From Bacteroidota bacterium (lineage in GTDB: Bacteria; Bacteroidota; Bacteroidia; B-17B0; Aurantibacillaceae): a stretch of 64,000 bases of DNA. Of this stretch, positions 11,171-20,500 are shown one piece after another. A program made the position numbers and the translations under genes. The notes beneath the pieces were generated by a model. That model was not told the origin of the DNA. It did no database searches and worked only from the letters and a program-made list of their open reading frames with translations. Position 1 is the stretch's first letter. Each line of letters starts with the position of its first letter. The DNA is taken from the NCBI GenBank assembly GCA_016708845.1, contig JADJFB010000015.1, positions 79,919 to 143,918 of the forward strand. Direction: 5' to 3'.

Positions 11171-11270
11171 GTTACAGCGGGTTTTTGAGCGAAATAAGGC
11201 AAATTTTGCAGTCGATGTGTCCAACATCGACGAAAAATTTAACGAAATTGCAGCCAAAAAAAGGCGTAAC
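11171..11270. repeat. 100-bp imperfect palindromic element
   Basis: The ends GTTACAGC... and ...GGCGTAAC are inverted, the arms stay loosely complementary (GCAAATTTTGCA against AAATTTAACGAAATTGC), and the centre is a perfect hairpin GTCGATGT-GTCCA-ACATCGAC. It fills most of the gap between upp and the DMT transporter. It could be a REP/MITE-like element or a structured RNA; no coding potential. Confidence 0.6.
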
Positions 11271-11288
11271 AAAATAAATAGATAAAAT

Positions 11289-12194
11289 TTAAACAGACTC
11301 TACGGTTTCTTTTGGTTTTCGTCCTGCCAAATAAACGCCGCTAATAATTAAAATTCCCGAAACAACTTTTAAAGGCGTTAATTCGTCTTTACCTAACCAA
11401 ATAGCAATAATAGTTGCTAGAAAAGGCTGTAAATAAATATACATACTTACTACCGACGAACTTAAAGCCTTTAACGCGTATGTGTTTAACAAATAAGCTA
11501 AAAAGGTTGTAGCTACTACGACAAATGCCATTGCAAATAATGTTTTTGAGGATAAAGAACTCCAATCAACACTCAATAAATCTGGCATACCAAATGGACA
11601 GATATAAATAAAGCCAAATAAAAATATCCATTTCATTACGGTGACGGTTTGGTATTTTTGCATGTATGGTTTGGCCATTACTACAAAAACAGCCCAAGAT
11701 AAAGAGTTTACTAAAGTCATTAAATCGCCTGCAGCAGTTTCGCTGCCAATTGCAAATGAACCTTGTGCTTTAAATAATAACAAAGTTACGGCTCCAATAA
11801 CCCCAAAACCTAAACCAGTTAATTTTAAAGCAGTGAGACGTTCTTTAAACACAATAATAGTAAACAACATCACGGCAATAGGATTGCTCACCATAATAAT
11901 AGCAGAGTTAATAGGTTTGGTTAAACTCAAACCATAAATAAAAAAGGCTTGGTTAACCGCAACACCAAACAATGCTAAAAGCATCATTTTTTTTAGATCT
12001 CCTTTTTCTAACGATTCTTTTTTAGAAAAGAAAGACAATGCCCAAAATAAAACTAGCGCGCCGCTAATTCGTAACATTACTAAACCCAAAGGTTTGATAT
12101 AAGTAGGCATTAAATCTTTAGCAATGGAATAATTCAAGGCATAAATTACCTGAGCGGCAAATAAAGAAAGATGGGCTTTTAAAGAAGAATTCAT
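11289..12194 (-). CDS. EamA/DMT-family transporter
   Basis: Inner-membrane drug/metabolite transporter with ten predicted helices in two EamA repeats (first half to ~150, second ~160-295), ending in a short basic tail. Substrate unknown; relatives export amino acids, nucleotides or metabolites. I chose the ATG at 12194 ('MNSSLKAHLS') over a TTG four codons upstream. The next gene is divergent, with only about 40 bp between the two start codons. Confidence 0.85.
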   Translation of the reverse strand: MNSSLKAHLSLFAAQVIYALNYSIAKDLMPTYIKPLGLVMLRISGALVLFWALSFFSKKESLEKGDLKKMMLLALFGVAVNQAFFIYGLSLTKPINSAIIMVSNPIAVMLFTIIVFKERLTALKLTGLGFGVIGAVTLLLFKAQGSFAIGSETAAGDLMTLVNSLSWAVFVVMAKPYMQKYQTVTVMKWIFLFGFIYICPFGMPDLLSVDWSSLSSKTLFAMAFVVVATTFLAYLLNTYALKALSSSVVSMYIYLQPFLATIIAIWLGKDELTPLKVVSGILIISGVYLAGRKPKETVESV

Positions 12195-12235
12195 TTTCGT
12201 TGACAAATATGCGGTATATTTTCCGAAATTTACGC

Positions 12236-13012
12236 ATGCTTTTTACAGACCAGTTAAATAATACGATTGAATTAAAATCATTTCCAAAACGTGTTATATC
12301 TATAGTGCCTTCTCAATCGGAGCTGCTTTGGGATTTAGGTTTAAGAGAAGAGTTGATAGGTATTACTAAATTTTGTATTCATCCACAGGAAATGTTTAAA
12401 AGCATTGAAAGAGTAGGTGGAACCAAAACCTTGAATATCGAAAAAATTAGAGCTTTAAAACCAGATTTAATTATTGGGAATAAAGAAGAAAATGAGCAAT
12501 CACAAATTTTAGAATTGCAAAAAGAGTTTACCGTTTGGATGAGTGATATATATACTTTGGAAGATTCTTTAAGTATGATTGAAAAGATTGGAGCATTAGT
12601 AAATAAAGTAGAGGCAGCTAATGTGATTAAAAATAACATTCAACCTTCTTTTTTGAATTTGAGACAACTCAACAAAAATGGTTTGTATTTTATTTGGAGA
12701 GAACCTTTTATGGCGGCAGGTAAGGCAACATTTATTGGAGATATACTTAAACGAATTGGATTTGAAAATAAACTAAGTAATGAGCAGGCTCGCTATCCTG
12801 AATTAAATTTAGACGAGATAAAATTGCTTAATCCTGAATTGATATTTTTGTCATCCGAGCCTTATCCTTTTAAAGCTAATCATATTAAAGAACTACAAGA
12901 TATTTTACCTCATTCAAAGATAGTTTTGGTAGACGGAGAATTATTCTCCTGGTATGGAAGTCGTTTACAAAAAAGCGTAGCGTATTTTAATGAACTAATT
13001 AAAATCTTATAA
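12236..13012 (+). CDS. BtuF-like helical-backbone metal/cobalamin-binding protein
   Basis: About 258 residues of the class III periplasmic-binding fold (BtuF/FepB/TroA group): 'FPKRVISIVPSQSELLWDLGL', 'VGGTKTLNIEKIRALKPDLII', a long linker helix (~115-150) and a second lobe ending 'SWYGSRLQKSVAYFNELI'. I chose the ATG at 12236 because it gives the usual 'MLFTDQLNNTIEL' start; upstream TTG/ATG codons would overlap the divergent gene. No signal peptide or lipobox is visible. That is common for this Bacteroidota subgroup and leaves its location open. The riboswitch 3.5 kb away suggests B12, but this is inference. Confidence 0.75.
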   Translation: MLFTDQLNNTIELKSFPKRVISIVPSQSELLWDLGLREELIGITKFCIHPQEMFKSIERVGGTKTLNIEKIRALKPDLIIGNKEENEQSQILELQKEFTVWMSDIYTLEDSLSMIEKIGALVNKVEAANVIKNNIQPSFLNLRQLNKNGLYFIWREPFMAAGKATFIGDILKRIGFENKLSNEQARYPELNLDEIKLLNPELIFLSSEPYPFKANHIKELQDILPHSKIVLVDGELFSWYGSRLQKSVAYFNELIKIL

Positions 13013-13018
13013 TAACAA

Positions 13019-13052
13019 AAAACTCCGCCAAAATTAATGAGCGGAGTTTTAA
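13019..13052. terminator. Bidirectional terminator
   Basis: AAAACTCCGC and GCGGAGTTTT form a 10-bp stem between the convergent BtuF-like gene and the porP/sprF operon. Confidence 0.85.
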
Positions 13053-13068
13053 ATGTATAGTTGATATA

Positions 13069-14118
13069 TTACTTGTAGGTAGGTCTATTGATACTTGCAC
13101 CTAATGCTTTTCCGTAACCTGGACTTGTATTAAACTTTAAGCTAAATTCTAATCCACCTTTTGCTTTTGATGCGCCTGTTAATTGAGAGGTATTTAAATC
13201 ATAACTTACACAAAAAGCATATTTATCATATTGAAACTGTAGAGCAGGTATAATAGCATCACCCACACGATAATAAGCTCCTAATGCAATTGAACTCGCT
13301 TTTTTAATGCCTGTATAAACAGATTGATCTTGGATAATGTATTTAAATAAACAACCAATATTTATTTCTTGTGATGGTCCTTGGCGCATATATAAAGCGC
13401 TTGGAACAATTGCAATTCCTGCATTTTGAATACCGATATCAAAATTTCCATGCACTGCATATTTCACAAATTGTTTATCACCACTAAGTGCATAAGAATA
13501 TTTTGGCATATTATAATGAAATACAGATGCACCAATATCAAATTTAGTACCGTCGTTAGCACTAATGTAACGCTCACTTTTAGCATAATGATATACAATA
13601 CCCGCTACTAAATCACCTTGTATAAATGAATTTGTTGGTGTTTTTTCTCCAGATGCAATAGCCGCATCATAAGTAGAACCATTATACTGGCTTTCCCATT
13701 GCAATTTAGATGGATCAATAGTTCTGTAATTTATACCGCCACCAATTCCAGCCGAAAACTTACCATAAGCACTCGTTTTAACAACCGCATTAAATCCTAA
13801 ATTCACTAATATAGCACCTAAGCCTGCGTCGCCAGCTTTATCTTTATAGATACTTAGTGCTAAACCTGTATAGGCTTTTTTTAGTTTTAAATGTTTAATT
13901 GTTTTCTCAATACTTATACCATAAGTTTGAAAAGGACTAGTAACACTTGCCCATTGATTTCTATAATTTGCAATGATTCTAGTATCAAAAGCAGTACAAC
14001 TCATAGCAGGATTTAATAAAACCGGCGTTTCGTTAAATTGCGAAAAGTGTATGTCTTGGGCCTTTGTTAACAGAGGTAATAAGATGATACTTGTAAGGAT
14101 TATTTTTTTCATTTTCAT
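13069..14118 (-). CDS. PorP/SprF family type IX secretion membrane protein
   Basis: A 349-residue outer-membrane beta-barrel with a signal peptide (MKMKKIILTS...TKA) followed by the family hallmark 'QDIHFSQFNETPVLLNPAMS'. It ends in alternating strands. PorP/SprF proteins anchor or assist export of partner proteins carrying type B (gliding-motility) C-terminal domains. The two genes immediately upstream encode exactly such cargo, and the spacing is only 30 nt, so the three genes form an operon: cargo, cargo, partner. Confidence 0.93.
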   Translation of the reverse strand: MKMKKIILTSIILLPLLTKAQDIHFSQFNETPVLLNPAMSCTAFDTRIIANYRNQWASVTSPFQTYGISIEKTIKHLKLKKAYTGLALSIYKDKAGDAGLGAILVNLGFNAVVKTSAYGKFSAGIGGGINYRTIDPSKLQWESQYNGSTYDAAIASGEKTPTNSFIQGDLVAGIVYHYAKSERYISANDGTKFDIGASVFHYNMPKYSYALSGDKQFVKYAVHGNFDIGIQNAGIAIVPSALYMRQGPSQEINIGCLFKYIIQDQSVYTGIKKASSIALGAYYRVGDAIIPALQFQYDKYAFCVSYDLNTSQLTGASKAKGGLEFSLKFNTSPGYGKALGASINRPTYK

Positions 14119-14148
14119 AGTTCTAAAATTTTATATATCGTATTCTGA

Positions 14149-17100
14149 TTATCTAATAAGTGTAATATTACCTTTCATTTTAAAGGATTGTCCATCAATG
14201 GATACACCATCCGCTTTGTAAACAAACACACCAGTGTCCATTTTTTTACCTCTAAATGTTCCATCCCAACTATTTTCTAAGGTCGAAGTTTCAAATACTT
14301 TTTCTCCCCAACGGTTAAAAATTTGCAAGTTAAACGTTGAGATGCATCTTCCATGCACATTAATCACATCATTTAATCCATCATCATTAGGCGAGAACAC
14401 ATTTGGAATAAACAAATCACCACAATTAATATCAACTATTACGGTTACTGTATCTTGAGTTTTGCAATATGGAGAGTTTGACGCAACTACGATATATTGT
14501 GTTGTTAAAGTTGGTTGCACCACAGTGTTTGAACAGGTAACGCATGTAATGGTATTTCCATTAACGTTTGGCGACCAACTGTATGATACACCACCTGATG
14601 CATAAACGGTAGCAGTTTCACCAATATTAATAGTCGTGTCACCATCAACAATTAATACAGGCATATCAAATACATTAACAAAATTTGTTTTCACTAAAGT
14701 ATCAAAGCCACAAGTATTAGATGCCGTAGCTACAACTGAGAAACTACCAGCAGAAGGATAACAAGCTTCAGGAGCAATACCAACGGAAGAAGTACCAATA
14801 CCGCTTTCATAATACCATTGATAGAAAATAGGTTGGCTTCCGGTTGTAGTAGCACTAAACGTTACACAACCACCTGTACAAATAGTATCGTTGTTTAATG
14901 TTGTAAAATTGGTAATGTTTGGCGGTGTTTTTACTAATAATTTAATTGTATCTGATTGAGAGCAAACACCGTTAGAAATAGTGACCGTGTAAATTACCGT
15001 TGTTGTACTTGGAGGTGTTGCTACAATGCTTGATGTATTATTTGCTCCAGTAATCGCGTTGGTTGGTTGCCATGTATAAGTTAAGCCAGCTACAAAAGGT
15101 GCAGATAGAGTAACCGTTTTTGTTAAACAAACAGTAGGGCTGCTAGCAATAATGTTTGGATTAATAACAGGTAAAACGCTTACTGTAGCTACAGCTTGGG
15201 CCGTACAAGCACCAGTTCCTGCTAATACTGTATATGTACTAGTTGTAGTTGGATTTACTAAAACAGTATCGTTTGAAGCGGGATTAGCTCCTGTGCTTGC
15301 TGTCCAAACATAAGGTCCAAAACCGTTACAAGATAAACTTGTTGTTTGTCCACTACAAATTGTAGAAACCGAAGGTGTAATACTAACCGTTAATGATGGC
15401 GTAACAGAAACCGAAGCTACAGCTTGAGCAGTACAAGCGCCAGTGCCTGATAATACCGTGTAAGATGTTGTAGTTGATGGCGTTACTGTTATTGAGGCTG
15501 TAGTTGCTCCTGTTGACCATACAAAAGGACCTGTGCCTGATGATGATAAGGTTGTATTTGCTCCTAAGCAAATAATTGTATTAGCAGGAGTAATATTGAT
15601 AGATAAAGTAGGTGAAATGGACACAGTTGCTATGGCTGTTGTGGTACAAGCTCCCGTTCCAGATAAAACCGTATAGGTTGTTGTTGTATTAGGGGTAACA
15701 GTAACATTAGCCGCACTAGTTGGATTTACTCCTGTACTTGCTGTCCAGGTAAATGGTCCTCCACCAGATACTGATAACGAAGTGCTTTCTCCTAAGCAGA
15801 TTGTTGTATTTGATGGAGTGATGTTGATTGAGGGTGTTGCACCAACAGAAACAGTCGCAACTGCTTGAGCGGTGCAAGCTCCAGTACCAGATAAAACTGT
15901 ATAAGTTGTACTAATTAATGGAGAAACGGTAACCGTAGCTGCACTTGCTGGATTTGTTCCTGAACTTGCCGTCCATGTAAATGGAGCAGAGCCACTTGAT
16001 GAAAGCACAGCACTTTGACCAGCACATATAGTTGATAAAGAAGGTGTAATACTAATAGACGGCGTTAAAGAAATTGAAACAGTTGCAATGGCAGAAGATG
16101 TGCATGTTCCAACGCCTGATACAACTGTATATGTTGTAGTAGAAGAAGGAGTAACAGTTACATTGGCAACACTAGCTGGAGCTGTTCCCGTGCTGGCACT
16201 CCATACAAATGGTCCTGTACCCGACGCCGATAAGCCTTGGCTTTGTCCTAAACAAATAGCAGAAAGTGAAGGTGTAATCGATACAGATGGTGGAAGTCCT
16301 ACTGAAACAGTAGCTACTGCTGTTGCAGTACATGTTCCCGCACCAGATAAAACGGTATAGGTCGTAGTAACAGATGGTGTAACTACTACATTAGCAGCAC
16401 TTGCAGGGTTTGCGCCCGAACTAGCAGTCCACACAAAGGGGGCTGAACCGCTTGAAGAAAGAGTTGTATTTTGCCCTATACATATTGTAGATAAAGATGG
16501 CGTAATAGAAATGGATGGAGTAGTAGAAATTGAAACAGTAGCAACTGCTTGTGCTGTGCAAGTTCCAACACCTGATACAACTGTGTATGTTGTTGTAGAT
16601 GATGGAGTAACAGTAACGTTTGCCGCACTAGCTGGATTTGCACCTGAACTTGCAGTCCAAACAAATGGACCTGGGCCTGTAGATGATAACGAAACACTTT
16701 GCCCTAAACAAATTGTTGAAGATGACGGTGATACCGTTATAGGAACTGGTGATGTTACTGTAACAGTTCCTGTGCCAACAACTGAAGTGGGTGTATTAGC
16801 AGGATTTAAACCATTTACAGTTACTGTGTATACAGTTGTGCTTCCTGGTGAAACTGTTATAGTTTGAGTGGTCATGCCACCAGGTGCCCAAGCAAAAGTG
16901 GGATTAGTTAAAGTAGTGTTAGCTGAAATAGTAGCCGTTTGACCTGCACATATTGTGGCGCTTGTAACTGGTGCAATTAATCCACAATTTGTTGATCCAG
17001 AACCGCCTACCTGATTAAAATTAATGTTTTGAGCTTGATTTGAATAGTTGGTGAGTAAGAGTTGATAATATTCTCCTGCAATGGCGTTGTTAATTGTTAC

Positions 17101-17469
17101 TGTTTCCGTTGCACTTGCCGAAAAACTGCAATCAACTGTATTTGCTGCAGTTAAATTTGAGCAATTTCCAGTAGGTGAAGTAAATGGTCCCCAAAGAATA
17201 AAATCTACGTCACCACCACCAGTTCCACTAACTCCAATATTAATAACTCCATTTTGAGACACTTGAAAGTAATACCAAGCAGGATTTGGTTGAGTAATTA
17301 AACAACCATAATCTGGTCCAGCAGCGGCACTTCCACCTGTTCCCGCAGGAAATGTTGTACCTGAAGTGTTATTTGCACAAAATGCTGCAGAGCTAGCGCA
17401 CGCCGATTGTGAATAGAACTTCAACGAAGTTAAACAAAGCAATAAAAAACAAATTTTCAGAAGGTTCAT
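14149..17469 (-). CDS. Giant T9SS surface protein with Ig-like repeats and type B sorting domain
   Basis: 1106 residues. It has a signal peptide (ending near 'FYSQ'), then an N-terminal domain with 'CLITQPNPAWYYFQV', seen in Bacteroidota adhesins. About seven very similar Ig-like units of ~75 residues follow, each with 'ITPS...ICxGQ', 'PFVWTAS', 'TTTYTVLSGTGxCTA' and 'VATVSV'. A PKD-like region and the gliding-motility-associated C-terminal domain close it ('FIPNVFSPNDDGLND', 'FNRWGEKVFE', 'WDGTFRGKKMDTGVFVYKA'). Probable surface adhesin or extracellular matrix component exported by T9SS with the adjacent PorP/SprF. The last ~260 residues are nearly identical to those of the upstream gene. 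Confidence 0.9.
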   Translation of the reverse strand: MNLLKICFLLLCLTSLKFYSQSACASSAAFCANNTSGTTFPAGTGGSAAAGPDYGCLITQPNPAWYYFQVSQNGVINIGVSGTGGGDVDFILWGPFTSPTGNCSNLTAANTVDCSFSASATETVTINNAIAGEYYQLLLTNYSNQAQNINFNQVGGSGSTNCGLIAPVTSATICAGQTATISANTTLTNPTFAWAPGGMTTQTITVSPGSTTVYTVTVNGLNPANTPTSVVGTGTVTVTSPVPITVSPSSSTICLGQSVSLSSTGPGPFVWTASSGANPASAANVTVTPSSTTTYTVVSGVGTCTAQAVATVSISTTPSISITPSLSTICIGQNTTLSSSGSAPFVWTASSGANPASAANVVVTPSVTTTYTVLSGAGTCTATAVATVSVGLPPSVSITPSLSAICLGQSQGLSASGTGPFVWSASTGTAPASVANVTVTPSSTTTYTVVSGVGTCTSSAIATVSISLTPSISITPSLSTICAGQSAVLSSSGSAPFTWTASSGTNPASAATVTVSPLISTTYTVLSGTGACTAQAVATVSVGATPSINITPSNTTICLGESTSLSVSGGGPFTWTASTGVNPTSAANVTVTPNTTTTYTVLSGTGACTTTAIATVSISPTLSINITPANTIICLGANTTLSSSGTGPFVWSTGATTASITVTPSTTTSYTVLSGTGACTAQAVASVSVTPSLTVSITPSVSTICSGQTTSLSCNGFGPYVWTASTGANPASNDTVLVNPTTTSTYTVLAGTGACTAQAVATVSVLPVINPNIIASSPTVCLTKTVTLSAPFVAGLTYTWQPTNAITGANNTSSIVATPPSTTTVIYTVTISNGVCSQSDTIKLLVKTPPNITNFTTLNNDTICTGGCVTFSATTTGSQPIFYQWYYESGIGTSSVGIAPEACYPSAGSFSVVATASNTCGFDTLVKTNFVNVFDMPVLIVDGDTTINIGETATVYASGGVSYSWSPNVNGNTITCVTCSNTVVQPTLTTQYIVVASNSPYCKTQDTVTVIVDINCGDLFIPNVFSPNDDGLNDVINVHGRCISTFNLQIFNRWGEKVFETSTLENSWDGTFRGKKMDTGVFVYKADGVSIDGQSFKMKGNITLIR

Positions 17470-17500
17470 AAATATTTTTTGTTACAGATCGTTTTTATAA

Positions 17501-20500
17501 TTATCTAATAAGGGTAATGTTACCTTTCATTTTAAAGGATTGTCCATCAATGGATACACCATCCGCTTTGTAAACAAACACACCAGTGTCCATTTTTTTA
17601 CCTCTAAATGTTCCGTCCCAACTGTTTTCTAAGGTCGAAGTTTCAAATACTTTTTCTCCCCAACGGTTAAAAATTTGCAAGTTAAACGTTGAGATGCATC
17701 TTCCATGCACATTAATTACATCATTTAATCCATCATCATTTGGAGAGAAAACATTTGGAATAAAGAAATCACCACAATTAATATCAACTATTACGGTTAC
17801 TGTATCTTGAGTTTTGCAATATGGAGAGTTTGACGCAACTACGATATATTGTGTTGTTAAAGTTGGTTGCACCACAGTGTTTGAACAGGTAACGCATGTA
17901 ATGGTATTTCCATTAACGTTTGGCGACCAACTGTATGATACACCACCTGATGCATAAACGGTAGCAGTTTCACCAATATTAATAGTCGTGTCACCATCAA
18001 CAATTAATACAGGCATATCAAATACATTAACAAAATTTGTTTTCACTAAAGTGTCAAAGCCACAAGTATTAGATGCCATAGCTACAACCGAGAAACTACC
18101 AGCAGAAGGATAACAAGCCTCAGGAGCAATACCAACGGAAGAAGTACCAATACCGCTTTCATAATACCATTGATAGAAAATAGGTTGGCTACCAGTTGCA
18201 GTAGCACTAAACGTTACACAACCACCTGTACAAATAGTATCGTTGTTAAGTGTAGTAAAATTAGTAATGTTTGGAGGTGTTTTAATTTGTAATTGTACAG
18301 TATTTGTTCCAATACATACTCCATTAGAAATTGTAACTGTATAAATAACAGTTGCTGTGCTAGGAGGCATTGCTACAATACTTGATGTGTTATTTGCTCC
18401 AGAAATAGCATTAGTTGGCTGCCATGTATAAGTTAAGCCTGGTGTTGTTGGAGAAGAAATACTAACAGTTTTAGTTAAACAAACCGTAGGACTGCTTATA
18501 GTAAGAACAGGATTAATAGAAGGTAGTACGCTTACCGTTACAACAGCAGGAATCATGATACATCCGGCTGCTGTTTGTCCAGCAACTGTATAAGCAGTTG
18601 TTGTTATTGGATTTACTGCAACAGTATCATTAGCCATTAGTCCGGGAGACCAAGTGTAGGTGTTTGCTCCAGTAGCAGTTAACGTAGTTCCAGTTGTTCC
18701 AATACAAATAACCGAGTTAGCAGTAGTTGCAGTGATAGTGCTTATTGGAGGAACCATTAATGATATAGTTTGTGTAGCAGTACAACCACTTGTTTCTCCT
18801 ACTACTGTATAAATACTAGTAGCACTTGGTGTAGCTGTTACTATAGCTCCAGTTGTAGCACTTAATCCTGAACCCGACCAAGTGTAGGTTGTTGCTCCGC
18901 TTCCTGTCAAAGATACAGCTGGAATTCCAATACAGTAATAAGGTAAACTTGAAGTGGCACTAACAGTTGGGGTGATAATATTTAGTGTTGTTGAAGTAGA
19001 ATTAGTGCAAATACCATCTGTGCCAATTACGGTATAAGAAGTGGTAGTTGTTGGGTTTACTATAATTGATGATGTGCTTGCGCCATTTGACCAAATGTAG
19101 CTTGTTGCTCCGCTCGCCGTTAAGGTAGCTGATGATCCACTACAAATCGTTGTATTACTTGGCGTAATTGAAATGGTTAAAGTAGCAGAAACACTAACAG
19201 TTGCTACTGCTTGAGCCGTACAAGCTCCAGTTCCAGCTAATACCGTATATGTAGCAGTTGTTGTTGGACTCACTGTTACAGTTCCAGTTGGTGTAGGATT
19301 TGCTCCTGCACTTGCAGTCCAAACAAAAGGACCAGTACTTCCAACTACAGCTAAATTAGTTGATTGTCCATTACAAATAATAGTACTAGCTGGAGTTATA
19401 TTAATTGAAAGTGTAGGAGAAATCGATACGGTTGCAACGGCTGTTACTGTACATGCGCCAGTTCCTGATAAAACAGTGTACGTAGTATTTGAAGTAGGAG
19501 AAACTGTTACACTTGATGCACTAGCAGGGTTAGCGCCTGCACTGGCTGTCCAGGTAAAAGGGCCAGTACCAGTTGACGTTAAGGTAACGCTTTCGCCTAA
19601 GCAAATAGTTGTGTTAGATGGTGAAATATTAATTGGAGCAACTGGTGCAATTGATACGGTTGCTAACGCTGTTGCTGTACAAGCACCCGTGCCAGATAGC
19701 ACGGTATAGGTAGTTGTTGTGGTTGGAGTAACTGTTACACTTGCAGCACTTGCTGGATTAGCGCCAGAACTTGCTGTCCAAGTAAACGGACCAGCTCCAG
19801 AAGATGATAAGCTTACACTTTCTCCCAAACAAATAGTTGTATTGGATGGGGTAATATTAATTGCAGGAGTTGTAGAAATAGAAACCGTTGCGATAGCAGA
19901 AGCAGTGCAAGTTCCTGTTCCTGATAAAACAGTATAAGTAGTAGTAGCAGTTGGAGTTACGGTAACATTACCAGTAGCAGGTGGATTTGCGCCTGCACTT
20001 GCAGTCCAAACAAAAGGCCCAGCACCACTTGCAGTTAAAGCTTGACTTTGACCTAAACAAATAGTTGATAAGGATGGTGTAATTGAAACAGATAAAGATG
20101 GGGATATCGATACAGTAGCAACAGCAGAAGAAGTACAAGTTCCAGTGCCTGATAAAACAGTATAAGTAGTTGTTGTACCAGGAGTAACTGTTACATTTGC
20201 CACACTAGCAGGAGTAGCCCCTGAACTGGCAGTCCAAACAAAAGGCCCAGCGCCACTAGCAGATAAAGCTTGGCTCTGTCCGGCACAAATAGTTAATAAA
20301 GATGGTGTGATAGCAACAGTTGGAGAAGAAATAACATTAACGGTTATAACAGTTGAACTCACGCAAGCCCCAACTGTTTTAGTAACCGTATAAGTTGTTG
20401 TTGCTGTTGGTGTACAAACTGTCAAAGAATTACTTGTTGTGCTAAGGAATGTTCCAGGAGTCCAAGAGTATGTTCCTGCACCACCGTTAGCAGTTAAAGT

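Noticed and set aside
16088..16867. Plus-strand reading frames inside the giant T9SS genes (also 14234, 17586, 19476, 19719)
   Set aside because: They are antisense shadows of Thr/Ser-rich Ig repeats; duplicates appear at each repeat, and none has independent features.
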